Assembly: GCF_003545885.1 (NCBI RefSeq)
Contig: NZ_QHCT01000010.1
Span: forward strand, 23,577-87,576
Length of the DNA stretch: 64,000 bases
From: Leptospira stimsonii
GTDB taxonomy: Bacteria > Spirochaetota > Leptospiria > Leptospirales > Leptospiraceae
Direction of reading: 5' to 3'
Positions within the stretch are counted from its first letter, which is position 1. Every line of letters begins with the position of its first letter. Shown piece after piece: positions 8,886-22,413 of this stretch. A model generated the notes under the pieces. It did no database searches. It was not told the origin of the DNA and was given only the letters and a program-made list of their open reading frames with translations. A program made the translations under genes and the position numbers.

Positions 8886-9806
8886 ATGAAAAAAGTGATG
8901 AGAATAGTAAGCGTATTGCTTGTTTTTTTTATAACAAGCGTTCTTTCTGCGTCCGGCGGAGGCTCTTCCAGCAAGCCCCTTACCGGGACCTATCCGATCG
9001 TGTTAGCTCACGGTCTATTCGGTTGGGGAAACGGTTCCACAGTGATTGACTATTGGGGTGGAAATGCGGCCTATCTGACAAGTCAGGGAGCCACCGTATT
9101 GACTCCTTCCGTTACCGCACTGAACTCGAGCTCCAACAGAGCTTCTCAGTTGAAAACTGCAATCCTCGCGGCGATGGCTGCAAACAATTACACCGGAAAG
9201 GTGCATATCATCGGTCACTCGCAAGGTGGTCTGGATGCTCGCTATATGGTTTCGAATCTTTCTATGAGTTCTAAAGTGGCGACAGTAACTACTTTGAACA
9301 CTCCTCACCAAGGAAGCCCGGTTGCAAACATCGTCGCCACCGTGATCCCAAGTTGGGCCCTTCCTTACGTTTCCACAGTGCTCAATGCCGTGATCGGCTT
9401 TGTCTATGGCGATTCCAGTCAGAACGCAACAGCCGCTTTGAAACTTCTTACCACTGACGGTGTAAAAGCTTTGAATGCCGCGTCTCCAAACGTATCCGGA
9501 GTTAAATACTTTTCCTACGGATCTACAATCTCCGTTCCCGATCTGATTCAACACCCTGCAATGGGAATCATCTATCCGATCTGTGCGATCGGAGCTCCTT
9601 TCTACGGAATGAGCATCGCGAACGACGGTGTTGTTCCTGATTCTTCTCAAAGATGGGGAACTTGGAAAGGTGGACCTTCGATTCCTCTCCTAACTACCGG
9701 AATCGATCACTTGGAAGCAACCAATGCTCTTCATCTTGGTCAACTTTGGTACGATACAAATGATTACTTTTTAAAAATGGCGTCTAACGCAAAAAGTAAT
9801 CAATAA
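8886..9806 (+). CDS. Secreted triacylglycerol lipase (family I, Pseudomonas/Burkholderia type)
   Basis: This 306-residue exported lipase hydrolyses acylglycerol esters. A signal peptide (cleavage near residue 22-24) precedes a Gly/Ser linker. The oxyanion motif AHGLFGWG starts at 41. The nucleophile elbow GHSQGG places Ser112, and NTPHQGSP follows, as in family I.1/I.2 lipases. Asp247 (NDGVVPD) and His275 (IDHLEATN) complete a convincing triad. No lipase-specific foldase (Lif) gene lies adjacent; this subfamily often needs one, so a foldase may be elsewhere or dispensable here. GAGG upstream of the ATG is a modest RBS. A strong hairpin follows. Confidence 0.88.
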   Translation: MKKVMRIVSVLLVFFITSVLSASGGGSSSKPLTGTYPIVLAHGLFGWGNGSTVIDYWGGNAAYLTSQGATVLTPSVTALNSSSNRASQLKTAILAAMAANNYTGKVHIIGHSQGGLDARYMVSNLSMSSKVATVTTLNTPHQGSPVANIVATVIPSWALPYVSTVLNAVIGFVYGDSSQNATAALKLLTTDGVKALNAASPNVSGVKYFSYGSTISVPDLIQHPAMGIIYPICAIGAPFYGMSIANDGVVPDSSQRWGTWKGGPSIPLLTTGIDHLEATNALHLGQLWYDTNDYFLKMASNAKSNQ

Positions 9807-9816
9807 TTTTACAACG

Positions 9817-9850
9817 ATTCTTCCCGCAGTGTTCCGATTGCGGGAAGAAT
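9817..9850. terminator. Bidirectional terminator between lipase and RND pump genes
   Basis: A perfect 12-bp stem, ATTCTTCCCGCA with TGCGGGAAGAAT and a 10-base loop, sits between two converging genes. It is followed by short T/C-rich sequence on the plus strand. Position and stem strength support termination from both sides. Confidence 0.7.
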
Positions 9851-9886
9851 TTCCGATCTCTTTTCCTCAATCTATATTCTATTTTT

Positions 9887-13003
<3,117 letters not shown>

Positions 13004-14424
13004 TTTTAAAGGTTCCTATAATTTCTTTTTCATTCGCGATGTAGAGAAGATTCAAAAGTGTTTCCACATGCGAAATTTGAGCGTCGAGAATCGCATGGTG
13101 AGTTTCATGAAGTTGATTTTCCAATTCTAAATAACTCATCATTAGGATTCTTCCCTTCCTAAACTCTCCATCCGCATAATTCAAATCTCGCTCAATTTCG
13201 TCTAACTTTGATAAGTTGAATAGTTTCAGATTCGTTTTGGATTGTTCATAATCGAGAAAAGCCTGTTTGAAAGCGCTCTTTACTAGATTCTCCTGATGAT
13301 TGAGAAGTCCCTGTTTGGATTTAACGTTTGTTTCCGCCGCAGAAACCTTATTCTGAAACTGATCCCAAACCGGAAGTTTGAACTTAACGCCCACGTCGTA
13401 GAATCGGTTGGCGACCCCGGATCTATCCTCGCCGACCTGACTGATGATGGAATAATCCGGATACTTTTCCAAATTTGCGATATTGAGTTCGGTCTTCGCC
13501 TTTTCGATCTCGCCTTTGGCCGCCAACAAACTTAGATTCCGGGAAACGGCTTTGTCCTCGAGTTCCTTAAAATCAAATTTCACACCTTCGGAAAAAAAAG
13601 GAATTCTAACCTTAGGAGCGGTTTCCAACATCAGATACAAATTCATCGCTTCATATTGTTTATTTGCATCCAATTCCAAATCGTTAAAATGTTTCCGAAG
13701 AGCTAAAATTTTTCTCTGGATGATAAAAAGATCCGTCTTTGCTTGAGGAGTTATAAACGGTCTCGCACGAATATAACTTTCAATGATCGAAAGTCTTCGA
13801 AGCCTTTCTTTGACGTGATCTTTCTTACTAGCCGAAACCAGATAACGATAAGCAAATTTGAGCGCGTTAAAACGAATCGAATTGCTCGCTTCGGATAACT
13901 GGATTTCCTTAATCCTAGAATCGTTATCCACCAAGAGTTGGCGTAATTCTTTCCGACCTGGAAAATAAATCGGTTGTTCGAATTGCATCGCGTATTCGGA
14001 ACCGATCGATCCGGCGGCCGTCCTTTGTCCGTAGTCCATCGTGACGGAAGGATTTTGGGTTTTACCCTGTTGTTTCCTCTGATAGAAAAGGGTTTCCAAA
14101 TCGGCATTGAGAGAAAGAAGCAAAGGAGAATTTTTTTCCGCCAAACTCAGGATAGACGCGATATCCAATTCTTTGGATGAGTTGGACTGAATCTCCGAAA
14201 ATTTTAAACCGGAGAATAAGAATAAGAGAAGAATTAAGACCTTCCTACCCGCAAAATTTCCTGTTAAAAATACAAGATACCTTTTCGTATTAAAAAAAGA
14301 TAAATAATTTCGTTTCAATTTCATAAAGTAAACCTCCTTAAAAGGAACATCGATCTCCCGTTCGTTCGGATTCTGCCTCAAACGCAAAAAGTCCTCTTCG
14401 GGAGAAAAAGTAAGAAGGTCGATT

Positions 14425-14808
14425 CTAAATGAGAATCCGAACGGTCGGAAGGATTAGAAACAGAATCGAGTTTTTTTTAAAGTTATCGAATAAGAATTTC
14501 CTAAAATAGAAATTCGGTTCGTAACTAAAAAGCAAATCTGTCGATCGATAATGAAGTGGAAAAAATTCTTTTAGAAGTTTAAACGAAAGAGAATCCGTTT
14601 CGGAAAGCGCGAGGGAACCGGAATCCCACTCGCAACCGGGAGAGTCTTCCGAACTCTGCTCCTGATGACAAGGCGTGGAGGATTGTAATTCTTTCGAATC
14701 TAGCGCAAGCTTAGCATCGAACTCGCAAACAGGTCCACAATCGAAGATCAAAACAAAGATAGAGAGTATCGTACACCCGATCCATGTTTTAAGAATTGCC
14801 GAACTCAT
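14425..14808 (-). CDS. Small Cys-containing exported protein leading the RND operon
   Basis: This 127-residue protein of unknown family has a hydrophobic N-terminal segment (about 8-22) followed by five Cys in the first 60 residues (FDCGPVC, TPCHQEQ, PGCEWD) and an acidic, Ser-rich stretch; the C-terminus is aromatic and hydrophobic. Position about 100 bp upstream of the outer membrane channel, on the same strand, suggests co-transcription and a role in periplasmic metal binding. That is inference only. The Cys after LIFD could be a loose lipobox. Confidence 0.55.
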   Translation of the reverse strand: MSSAILKTWIGCTILSIFVLIFDCGPVCEFDAKLALDSKELQSSTPCHQEQSSEDSPGCEWDSGSLALSETDSLSFKLLKEFFPLHYRSTDLLFSYEPNFYFRKFLFDNFKKNSILFLILPTVRILI

Positions 14809-14940
14809 ACCGTCCAGCTTACTGCGCCTCGACGCTTGTCAATGGAAAAAGTGATCGTATGACTTAAGGTCTTCTCTTGAATGAGAAACAAATCCTTTGA
14901 GTGAGAACGTTTCGCATTCTCTTTCGCAGTCTATTGCTTT

Positions 14941-17169
14941 TCAGGTCTTCGTCTCGAATTGATAACGAAATATATCGTAGTCATGAAAGTCCTTGTCGAT
15001 ATCGATGTTGAGATCGAGAATTTTTCCTTCCTTGATATCGTAAACCCAACCGTGAAGTTGCAATTCGGTTCCCTGACTCCATGCGTTTTGTACGATCGTG
15101 GTCATTGAAAGATTATAAACTTGTTCTCTCACGTTGAGTTCCACCAAACGTTGATGTTTTTTATCCTCGTCCAAAATAGAACCGAGTTCTTTCCGATTCA
15201 TTCGATACACTTGTTTGATATTACGAAGCCAAGCATCGATCAAACCGTGATATTTACCGTCGATCGCCGCCTTCACTCCGCCACAACCGTAATGACCGCA
15301 TACGACGATATGTTTCACCTTCAATACTTCCACGGAATATTGAAGTACGGACATAAGATTCATATCCGTGTCGATCACAAGATTCGCGATATTACGATGA
15401 ACAAAAAGTTCACCTGCGTTCGTACCCGTCATTTCATTCACAGAAATTCTACTATCCGAACAAGAGATCAGAAGATATTGAGGAGCTTGACCGAGGGCCA
15501 AATTTTTAAAATAATCCGGATTCTGATTTAATTTTTCCTCCACCCAAATTCGATTATTCTCAAAAAGTTTTTGATAATCCTGTTGAGTCACGAGATCGAA
15601 AGGCCGGTTTTTGATCTTTTCGTAAGCTGTCGCGACGTCGATGATCTCGAGTTTTATATTTCTTGAAAGTGCGGAAATCTTAAAATCCTCGATGATTTCC
15701 AGAATATCCGGGTCGATGTATTTGGATTTCGATCCGTCGATGATCAAATGTGCGTTATCCGCCACTTGGTTGAGCTTATACAACATGCTCGATTTATTCA
15801 AAAAGGAAACGTCTTCCGAAAGATCGATACGAACCTCCACTCCGTATGCCTTATCCTTTTTATTGAACTCGTAAGGATTTAGAATGTTTCTTCTCATAAT
15901 AAAAAAAATCGAAAACGCACAGCCAATCCCGATTCCGATCAAAATGTCCGTAAACACAATGCCGACGATCGTTGCAACGAACGGAAGAAACTGATCCATT
16001 CCTTTTTTATACTGCGATTTAAGAATCCGATAATCCGTAAGTTTATAGCCCACGATCAAAAGGACCGCGGCCAAGGAAGCGAGCGGAATTTTAGAGATCC
16101 AATCCGGGATCAAAACAAGAGAAAGAAGAATAAAAGCGCCGTGTAAAAATGCCGATAAACGGGTTTTTGCTCCGGCTTGTAAGTTCGCAGAACTACGAAT
16201 GATAACCGAAGTGACGGGAATACCGCCTAAAATTCCCGAGAATAGATTCCCCGTGCCTTGCGCTATGAGTTCCCGATTTTTAGAAACGATTCTTCTTTCG
16301 GGATCAATCTTTTCTATCGCATCCAAATTGAGAAGGGTCTCCAGACTCATCACGACACAAATTTTGATCGCGATCAAGTAAACGGCCTGATTCTTCCATT
16401 GCGAAAAACTAGGATAAAACTCGTCGCGGAACAAATCAAAAACGCTTTCCAGTCGAATCGGTTGAATCAAATGTTCCGATCCGACCAAAAAAAGAGGAAA
16501 CCAAGATGCGACCATTTCGTTTAACAAAATCGAAACGAGAATTGCGATCAGCGATCCGTGCACAAAAAATCTTTTGTGGAGTTGAAATTTTTCCCAAAAT
16601 AAAATCGCGAAAAAAGAAACGCTAAAAAGAAAAACCGCACCCGGAGTAAACCGAATGAAGGCATTCCAAATTTCAGTAAAAGTATTCTCTCTATCGTTCT
16701 GAAAAAAATTAAAATCTCCTTCGTAATCGATATCGTAACCGACCGCATGTGGAATCTGTTTTAGGATAAGTACGATGCCGATCGCGGCCAACATTCCTTT
16801 GATCACGGAGGAAGGGAAAAAATTGCTAAGAATTCCCGCTTTCAGAAAGCCTAATAGGATCTGCAAAACTCCCGCAAGACAAAGTGCGAAGAGAAAGTCA
16901 TTAAAATTTCCTAATGTAAGAATGGAGTCAAGCACGATGACCGCTGGTCCCGCCGAAGGTCCGCTCACGGATAACGGAGATTTACTGATCAAAGAAACGA
17001 TCAAACCTCCCACCATTCCCGAGATGAGTCCGGCAAGAATCGGCGCTCCGGAAGCGAATGCGATCCCTATACAAAGGGGCAAGGCGATTAAAAAAACCGC
17101 CAAACTGGATGAAATATCGTGTTTAACCTGATTCCACGATACGTTACGAGATGAAAAAAATGAATTCAT
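14941..17169 (-). CDS. SulP-family anion transporter fused to STAS and beta-carbonic anhydrase
   Basis: This 742-residue fusion, numbered from the ATG at 17169 (GGGAG six bases upstream), has three parts. Residues about 10-430 form a SulP transporter core with the typical [11 protein letters not shown] signature. Residues about 430-530 form a STAS domain. Residues about 540-742 form a beta-carbonic anhydrase with zinc ligands Cys570 (CSDSR), His626 and Cys629 (CGHYGCGG) and catalytic Asp572. Such fusions are thought to couple bicarbonate transport to CO2 hydration. The linked enzyme argues for bicarbonate rather than sulfate as substrate. All active-site residues are intact. The next gene upstream, at 17212, is on the same strand. 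Confidence 0.92.
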   Translation of the reverse strand: MNSFFSSRNVSWNQVKHDISSSLAVFLIALPLCIGIAFASGAPILAGLISGMVGGLIVSLISKSPLSVSGPSAGPAVIVLDSILTLGNFNDFLFALCLAGVLQILLGFLKAGILSNFFPSSVIKGMLAAIGIVLILKQIPHAVGYDIDYEGDFNFFQNDRENTFTEIWNAFIRFTPGAVFLFSVSFFAILFWEKFQLHKRFFVHGSLIAILVSILLNEMVASWFPLFLVGSEHLIQPIRLESVFDLFRDEFYPSFSQWKNQAVYLIAIKICVVMSLETLLNLDAIEKIDPERRIVSKNRELIAQGTGNLFSGILGGIPVTSVIIRSSANLQAGAKTRLSAFLHGAFILLSLVLIPDWISKIPLASLAAVLLIVGYKLTDYRILKSQYKKGMDQFLPFVATIVGIVFTDILIGIGIGCAFSIFFIMRRNILNPYEFNKKDKAYGVEVRIDLSEDVSFLNKSSMLYKLNQVADNAHLIIDGSKSKYIDPDILEIIEDFKISALSRNIKLEIIDVATAYEKIKNRPFDLVTQQDYQKLFENNRIWVEEKLNQNPDYFKNLALGQAPQYLLISCSDSRISVNEMTGTNAGELFVHRNIANLVIDTDMNLMSVLQYSVEVLKVKHIVVCGHYGCGGVKAAIDGKYHGLIDAWLRNIKQVYRMNRKELGSILDEDKKHQRLVELNVREQVYNLSMTTIVQNAWSQGTELQLHGWVYDIKEGKILDLNIDIDKDFHDYDIFRYQFETKT

Positions 17170-17211
17170 AAAAACTCCCACCGGCTCACCGGCTCATTAA
17201 TTCGAAATGGA

Positions 17212-17553
17212 TTAAATCGAAGAAAGGGAGGTCTTTTCCGGAGGGGGATTTTCTATTTTAGAATAGATTTGAGGAAAAATAATATCGGAAGAATCGTAAT
17301 AAGAAACGGTCCCTAAAGGGATACGAAGAACGAAAGAATCATCGGAGGCGTCCAGGTCTTCCAGAGTCAGCTCCGAAGTTTTCTCTTTTTCGCCTTCTTT
17401 CGTTTCCGAAGTCTCGCTCGAGGCGGAAAACGGCGAAGCGTTTTTACCTGAATCGATCATCGGAGTCGATAAAATCGAACCGTAAAATATCAAAAAGACG
17501 CCGAGAATGGCGCCAATCTTTCTGTATTCCACTGGGATCAATTTTACAATCAT
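17212..17553 (-). CDS. Small single-TM hypothetical protein
   Basis: This 113-residue protein of unknown family has an N-terminal membrane helix (about 10-30), then a Ser/Glu/Lys-rich linker and a short C-terminal region. It lies 42 bp upstream of the SulP-carbonic anhydrase gene on the same strand and may be co-transcribed. No SD sequence is evident before the ATG, which lowers confidence. Confidence 0.45.
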   Translation of the reverse strand: MIVKLIPVEYRKIGAILGVFLIFYGSILSTPMIDSGKNASPFSASSETSETKEGEKEKTSELTLEDLDASDDSFVLRIPLGTVSYYDSSDIIFPQIYSKIENPPPEKTSLSSI

Positions 17554-18034
17554 ATCGAAGAAGAATCCGGTTTTTTCGAAGTTTAAACCGAATTGAAATC
17601 CTATTTCTGCCCATTTTTTCAGCAGTGAAGAAACAGACTACTCGAATCGGAAAGAGATTTCCTCAAAATTCGGTCCGGTTCCTTCGGCAAAAAATGGCTC
17701 CTTTAAAAAAAAGAAGAAGAAAAACGTCTAAAGATGTTAGAAGCCAACTTTGAATTTCATGAATTCAACAATTGACTTTTTTAAGACCTCTCGAACCTTC
17801 TCTTGAATTTCCAAAATTCCTTTGGAAATTATTTCATGACAATTTTGAGTCTTTTCCTTTCCAAAGGAGAGTCGCCCTCCAAGAAGAAAAAATAATTTGT
17901 AGATTTGGGAAAGAAGAATCCGTCCTTTAATAACATTATAAGAAACATTATCTTTTTATAATTTGAATATTTAATTTTAATTTACCAAAACACTTCAAAA
18001 TCAAACTCTCACATAAAACTAAGACAAAACAAGC
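17554..18034. other. Divergent promoter region
   Basis: This 480-bp spacer separates leftward and rightward genes and must hold promoters for both. It is AT-rich near 17930-18000. A few short self-complementary stretches (TTTCCAAAATTCCTTTGGAAA near 17807-17830) were seen, but no gene, and nothing I can assign to a known regulatory element. Confidence 0.35.
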
Positions 18035-19180
18035 ATGGAATATTTACAAAAAGGCACAAGGGAAATGGACATCATAACGTCCATTGAACAAAAAAATCAC
18101 GTTCTTTCGAAATATCTTTTTGATAAAGAGCTAACCCTAAAGATCGATCCGTTCGATCAAAAAGCGGTGATAAAGAAAATTTTAGAGGGTGGCGATAAGA
18201 TCGTAGTCCAACTTCTCAATCCAGAAGACACTTCCGGAGAAAAATCCTTTGTTCTCTATATGATTCTTGCCAAATACATCCAGCTGGAATGTGTTCTCGT
18301 TCAAAAACTGGAAAAAGCACACGCGACTCTCAAAGTTGAAAAATTAGCCATAGCAAAAAAGAATAGAGTGCACCAACGTTTTCCCGTAAAACCGGGCGGG
18401 GTCTACGTCACAAACGTCATTTCGTCCAAAACCATCATCGAAGCGAATATGTTCAACGTCCCGACGCTCGTCAAAGTGAACTTTGAAGATTATAAAAATC
18501 GACTCAAACAACGAAGCAAAGACATCATCAATATCGAAACATTCAAACCGGGCTTAGACAGAAAATTTGAGATCGTTAAAAAATCGCAGAATTTTCTTCT
18601 GATCGAAAACACCCTCGATCCGAATTCTTATAAAAATAATTCGCCGGGAAGAATTAATTTTGAGAAGGATGTAGACGATGATCTTTCACCCTACATCAAG
18701 CAGTTCAAAGATCAAAAAATTATTTCGGAACTGATTGTTCCCATCATCTATACGAATCATGCGGATGAAAAAATTCCAATCGGTTATATTTGGGTTCAAA
18801 GTAAGGAAAAGAATCTTACGGAACAATACGTAGAAGAACTGAAGAACTTATCTCAGGATATGGTAGAGAGAATCAAAGAATCCAATACGGTCAAAACGGC
18901 TGAAAGATTCCAAATCCTCGAGGCTTCCCAAGGGGGAATCAAGGTAAAAATCGATAATCCTCATTTGATAGAAACCCTTCCCAAACAAGACGGTTTTATC
19001 TTTGATATCTTTTTCCGGATGCAGGCTCCGTTTACGGTTCATGGATTGATTCGTTGGTCTAGAATGGACGAAAACAATCATCTCATTTTAGGAATCGAAT
19101 TGACCGCAAAATCGGACTTACCCGGCGAAAGAGCTCGTTATGAAAAGAACATTCAACTTCTTAGCAAAGGGCAACTCTGA
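18035..19180 (+). CDS. DUF1577-like Leptospira protein (possible PilZ-type)
   Basis: This 381-residue cytoplasmic protein resembles the Leptospira DUF1577 family by overall shape and by segments such as [19 protein letters not shown] near residue 115, which recalls the RxxxR region of PilZ-type c-di-GMP receptors. A central region (about 150-290) could be GAF-like, and the C-terminal 90 residues ([18 protein letters not shown] ... HGLIRW) look like a second PilZ-like barrel. Function is unknown. It is an isolated gene convergent with its downstream neighbour. The start is not strongly supported; an alternative ATG lies at 18065. Confidence 0.55.
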   Translation: MEYLQKGTREMDIITSIEQKNHVLSKYLFDKELTLKIDPFDQKAVIKKILEGGDKIVVQLLNPEDTSGEKSFVLYMILAKYIQLECVLVQKLEKAHATLKVEKLAIAKKNRVHQRFPVKPGGVYVTNVISSKTIIEANMFNVPTLVKVNFEDYKNRLKQRSKDIINIETFKPGLDRKFEIVKKSQNFLLIENTLDPNSYKNNSPGRINFEKDVDDDLSPYIKQFKDQKIISELIVPIIYTNHADEKIPIGYIWVQSKEKNLTEQYVEELKNLSQDMVERIKESNTVKTAERFQILEASQGGIKVKIDNPHLIETLPKQDGFIFDIFFRMQAPFTVHGLIRWSRMDENNHLILGIELTAKSDLPGERARYEKNIQLLSKGQL

Positions 19181-19372
19181 AGATCTGATAGATCAAAGAT
19201 AAACCCACGTTCATCTTCGGAATGAAGAGGAATCGTTTCGAAATTCGAATCGATCCCTTTGTTGTCACAAACGGAAACCGATTTCTTATAAAATATTTAC
19301 GATGAAGGAATTCGAATCTACTACTAAGAAAAAGGGAATCCTCAATATCCAACCATTCGATTCGAAAAAAAT

Positions 19373-20386
19373 TCAATCTCGTATCTCTTCTCCATACGGG
19401 TCGAGATATTTGTGATCGTTTCTCCAAGGTTTCATTCCGTGAAACTCGACCCCGCCTCCGTTTTTGGAAGTCAGAATTCTTTCCTTACCTTGGTGTAAGA
19501 TAACACAACGAACACTTCCGATATCGCTTTGTTCTATATAGCGAGGACTTCCATCGGGATCTCTGTAGATATAAGAACCGATTTGAGTAGAGTCCATTTC
19601 TCCTTCCACAAAAATCTCATAGTCATCCAAACGAGTATGAAAGCTGAGTTTCGGATAAGCAACCTTCACCTTACTTCTCAAGGAACGAAGAATCGAATGC
19701 TGATGCAGTGGAATTCCATCCCTTAAGAGCGTCACAAACGTAAGAGTCGGTGCCAATGGTTGCGGACGAACCGTTACGATTTCAAGAGACCAATTCTCGG
19801 GATCCTTGTCAAATTGAGGAACAAAAGTCCAAAATAATTCCGCGACTCGGTTCGTTCCCCAGATGTGATTGTAATGTCCATTCCCTTTTTTGAATGTAAA
19901 TTTCTGATTCTTCAGCTGAATCTTTCCGGAAACTTCCGTGAAGGGGGAACTTACGATACTTCTTGTTTTTGGAATGGGAGTTCGATCCAACCAACGAGGA
20001 AGATGGCCCGCAGGTTCCAGCTTGTGTTTGAATTCCAAATCCCAACTGAGTGTTTCACCCTTGCCGGTTAGAATTTTCCCCTTCATATGATCCGGACCAA
20101 CGGATGCGCCGGGGAATTCGATCGATTCGTCTTCGATCTTGATTTTTTGATAAGGAAAGGATTGAACCGCAGTACGATGGTTCTCGGGTTTTCGTACATC
20201 GAAGAAGGAAGCCCAGAGCACCGCCGAAGGATATAGACCGGACTTCCCTTTGGGATTGAGGGTCGTATAACGAACCCATAATGCTTGTTTGTTTTCCGGA
20301 ATAAGAATGACCGCGAACCAGATTTCGAATCTCGGCTTCACGACGCTCGCCGCGAATTTAGTAATAAAGCTTTCTTTTAAGTTCAC
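19373..20386 (-). CDS. Lipocalin-like CrtC/AttH-type hypothetical protein
   Basis: This 337-residue protein has no signal peptide. Several features suggest the CrtC/AttH/tocopherol-cyclase-like double lipocalin fold: an early WVRYTTLNP motif, a central GNGHYNHIWGTNR motif resembling the GxxDHxWG motif of those families, and a later strand set ending in RYIEQSDIGSV. Substrate and reaction cannot be predicted. The GTG start follows AGGT. It lies 43 bp downstream of the dedA-like gene on the same strand. Confidence 0.45.
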   Translation of the reverse strand: MNLKESFITKFAASVVKPRFEIWFAVILIPENKQALWVRYTTLNPKGKSGLYPSAVLWASFFDVRKPENHRTAVQSFPYQKIKIEDESIEFPGASVGPDHMKGKILTGKGETLSWDLEFKHKLEPAGHLPRWLDRTPIPKTRSIVSSPFTEVSGKIQLKNQKFTFKKGNGHYNHIWGTNRVAELFWTFVPQFDKDPENWSLEIVTVRPQPLAPTLTFVTLLRDGIPLHQHSILRSLRSKVKVAYPKLSFHTRLDDYEIFVEGEMDSTQIGSYIYRDPDGSPRYIEQSDIGSVRCVILHQGKERILTSKNGGGVEFHGMKPWRNDHKYLDPYGEEIRD

Positions 20387-20429
20387 TGATTACCTACAAT
20401 CCGGGCGAGTCTTTTTGTTTCGAAAAAAT

Positions 20430-21074
20430 CTAAATTCTACCCTTTCTTCTTTCTTTTAGATACTCGATGACGGCCGGCATCACCGAGATAATGATAATTG
20501 CGAAAATTACGATTTTAAAGTTTCTTTTCACAAAATCCAAGTTTCCGAAAAAGTAACCGCCCAGAATAAAAATTGAGATCCATAAAATCGCACCGATCAC
20601 ATTATATGCAACAAATTTAACATAGGTCATGGTCCCGATTCCCGCAACAAAAGGTGCAAAAGTTCTAATAATCGGAATGAATCTCGCGATGATAATCGTT
20701 TTGCCTCCGTAAATTTCGTAAAAACGGTGGGCTTTCTCCAAATGTTCCTTTTTAATGAGAGGAATTTTCTCTTTTTCTAATATCCTTTCACCGGTAAAAT
20801 TCCCGACGGAATAGTTGACCGTATCGCCCAGAATCGCGGCGATGATAAGAAGGACGAGCGTGCTTGTAAGATCCAAAGAACCCCTTGCGATAAAGGCCCC
20901 CACCGCGAAAAGAAGGGAATCTCCGGGTAAGAACGGAGTCACGACTAAGCCGGTCTCTGCGAAGATAATTAAGAAAAGAATAACATAGGTTCCGCTTTGA
21001 TACGTCTGAATGATCGTATCCAAATGCGTTTCCAAGTTCAAAAAGAAATCGAGAAAAAACTTAAGGGTTTCCAA
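20430..21074 (-). CDS. DedA-family membrane protein
   Basis: This 214-residue protein has four or more membrane helices and the DedA/VTT signature region: [28 protein letters not shown], then the [22 protein letters not shown] motif ([20 protein letters not shown]). The family is implicated in flipping undecaprenyl phosphate or phospholipids. The start is TTG with GGGAGG four bases upstream; no ATG or GTG is near. It lies upstream of the CrtC/AttH-like gene on the same strand. Confidence 0.9.
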   Translation of the reverse strand: METLKFFLDFFLNLETHLDTIIQTYQSGTYVILFLIIFAETGLVVTPFLPGDSLLFAVGAFIARGSLDLTSTLVLLIIAAILGDTVNYSVGNFTGERILEKEKIPLIKKEHLEKAHRFYEIYGGKTIIIARFIPIIRTFAPFVAGIGTMTYVKFVAYNVIGAILWISIFILGGYFFGNLDFVKRNFKIVIFAIIIISVMPAVIEYLKERRKGRI

Positions 21075-21170
21075 GGTTCCTCCCTTGCTCCAAAAGAGCC
21101 AGGTTCACTGTGTTTGAATATTTTAGGATAGAATTTAGAAAGAACCAGACAAGTCAAACGTGTTAAAGCG

Positions 21171-21503
21171 CTAAAAAAGAAGCCTTTCTTTTCCAGGACT
21201 ATAGCGGAATATTTTCGTAGGATAGTTGAGTCGGATCGAATTGGAAGAAAGCCCCTTTCGATCCGGTTTGATCCTTGCGTCGAATTCTACTTCGTCTCCG
21301 GATTTCAAATTCATGGATAAGAATTTTCGAGAAAGATAAAATAACTGGGAAGGAATGATCGGTTTTCCGGAAATAAGAAGGCAAATATCCTGCAATAAGA
21401 TTCGAGAGAGTTCCGGATTCTTATGATGAAAAATGGAGACAACCGTGGCGCGAAACCGGGTTCTCTTTCTTGGAAGAATATGGATCGGGCTCTGAGTCAT
21501 CAT
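21171..21503 (-). CDS. Small hypothetical protein in msrC operon
   Basis: This 110-residue basic protein has no recognised domain. The C-terminal half (MNLKSGDEVEFDARI ... SIRLNYPTKI) reads like a small beta barrel, perhaps OB-like. It begins 8 bp after the msrC stop, so the pair is almost certainly co-transcribed. Confidence 0.5.
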   Translation of the reverse strand: MMTQSPIHILPRKRTRFRATVVSIFHHKNPELSRILLQDICLLISGKPIIPSQLFYLSRKFLSMNLKSGDEVEFDARIKPDRKGLSSNSIRLNYPTKIFRYSPGKERLLF

Positions 21504-21511
21504 TCTTTCTG

Positions 21512-22009
21512 TTATCCTTTTCTCTGAAGAATTTTCTGAATCAAACTCGTTATCATTTCCAGATGGATCCGATCCTGATCCGAAAAATCGTTCCGCATAT
21601 CACTATCAACGTCTAAGACGAATTCAACGTTTCCACTCAAGTCAAAACCGGGAACCACGATCTCGGATCGAGACTCGGAACTGCAAGCGATATGACCCGG
21701 AAATTTTTCGACATCGGGAACCAAAACAGTCTTTTGAGATTCCCAAGCCGTCCCACAAACGCCTTTTCCTTTCGCGATTCTTGTACAGGCAATCGGACCT
21801 TGGAAGGGACCGAGCACGAGCTCCTCGCCTCTTACAAAATAAATCCCGACCCAAAAAAAGCCGAACGTCTGTTTGAGCGCGGCCATCAGATTTGCCAAGT
21901 TCGCGATCGGATCCGATTCGCCTTCGACCAAGGAGACGAGTTGCGGAAACAATTCTTCATATTGTTTCTCTCTGGAAAGGCCAGTCGTGATCGTTAAGGA
22001 TTCAGCCAT
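21512..22009 (-). CDS. msrC: Free methionine-(R)-sulfoxide reductase (GAF-type)
   Basis: This 165-residue single GAF domain enzyme reduces free Met-(R)-O. The three conserved cysteines of fRMsr are present: Cys75 (GPIACTRI), Cys85 (GVCGTAW) and Cys109 (HIACSSESRSEIVVP). The SEIVVP and VLDVDS motifs also match the family. It protects against oxidative damage in the cytoplasm, presumably with thioredoxin. It is the first gene of a two-gene operon with a small protein 8 bp downstream. Confidence 0.92.
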   Translation of the reverse strand: MAESLTITTGLSREKQYEELFPQLVSLVEGESDPIANLANLMAALKQTFGFFWVGIYFVRGEELVLGPFQGPIACTRIAKGKGVCGTAWESQKTVLVPDVEKFPGHIACSSESRSEIVVPGFDLSGNVEFVLDVDSDMRNDFSDQDRIHLEMITSLIQKILQRKG

Positions 22010-22413
22010 AAAACGGATCTCTATAAACGCGAAGTAAGAATCGATCTTTCCAAACTTTGATTTTCTTTTTTGAGAAGTACAGCCTTTTTCCGTTTTGTTG
22101 GGATTTTCCTAATAAACCGTTTCTCCCGCTTTTGGCAAAAGGGAACGGAGCAAATCGAATTCCTAATCTTACTGGTTTCTTATTTCAATTCAGTTTATCC
22201 GATAGAAAGAAAAATAATGAAACAAAGCCGGATGTAATTCCCGGATGTTAGCATTCAAGTCCAAGAACGAGCCGTTTTGGTCCACGGATCGAAACGTTCG
22301 AATTCGAATCGTAGCCTATTTTCTACAGTGATTCTTTGATCCGGACCTCGTTGTGAGAAAATCGTTCCACCGCCCTGCGAAACATCCCGGAACCGTAATA
22401 ACGGGAGGAAAGG
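22010..22413. other. Divergent spacer without recognised features
   Basis: The 400 bp between the leftward msrC operon and the rightward helicase hold short AT-rich stretches but no gene. GGAGG sits just before the helicase start. No clear promoter or repeat was identified. Confidence 0.35.
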
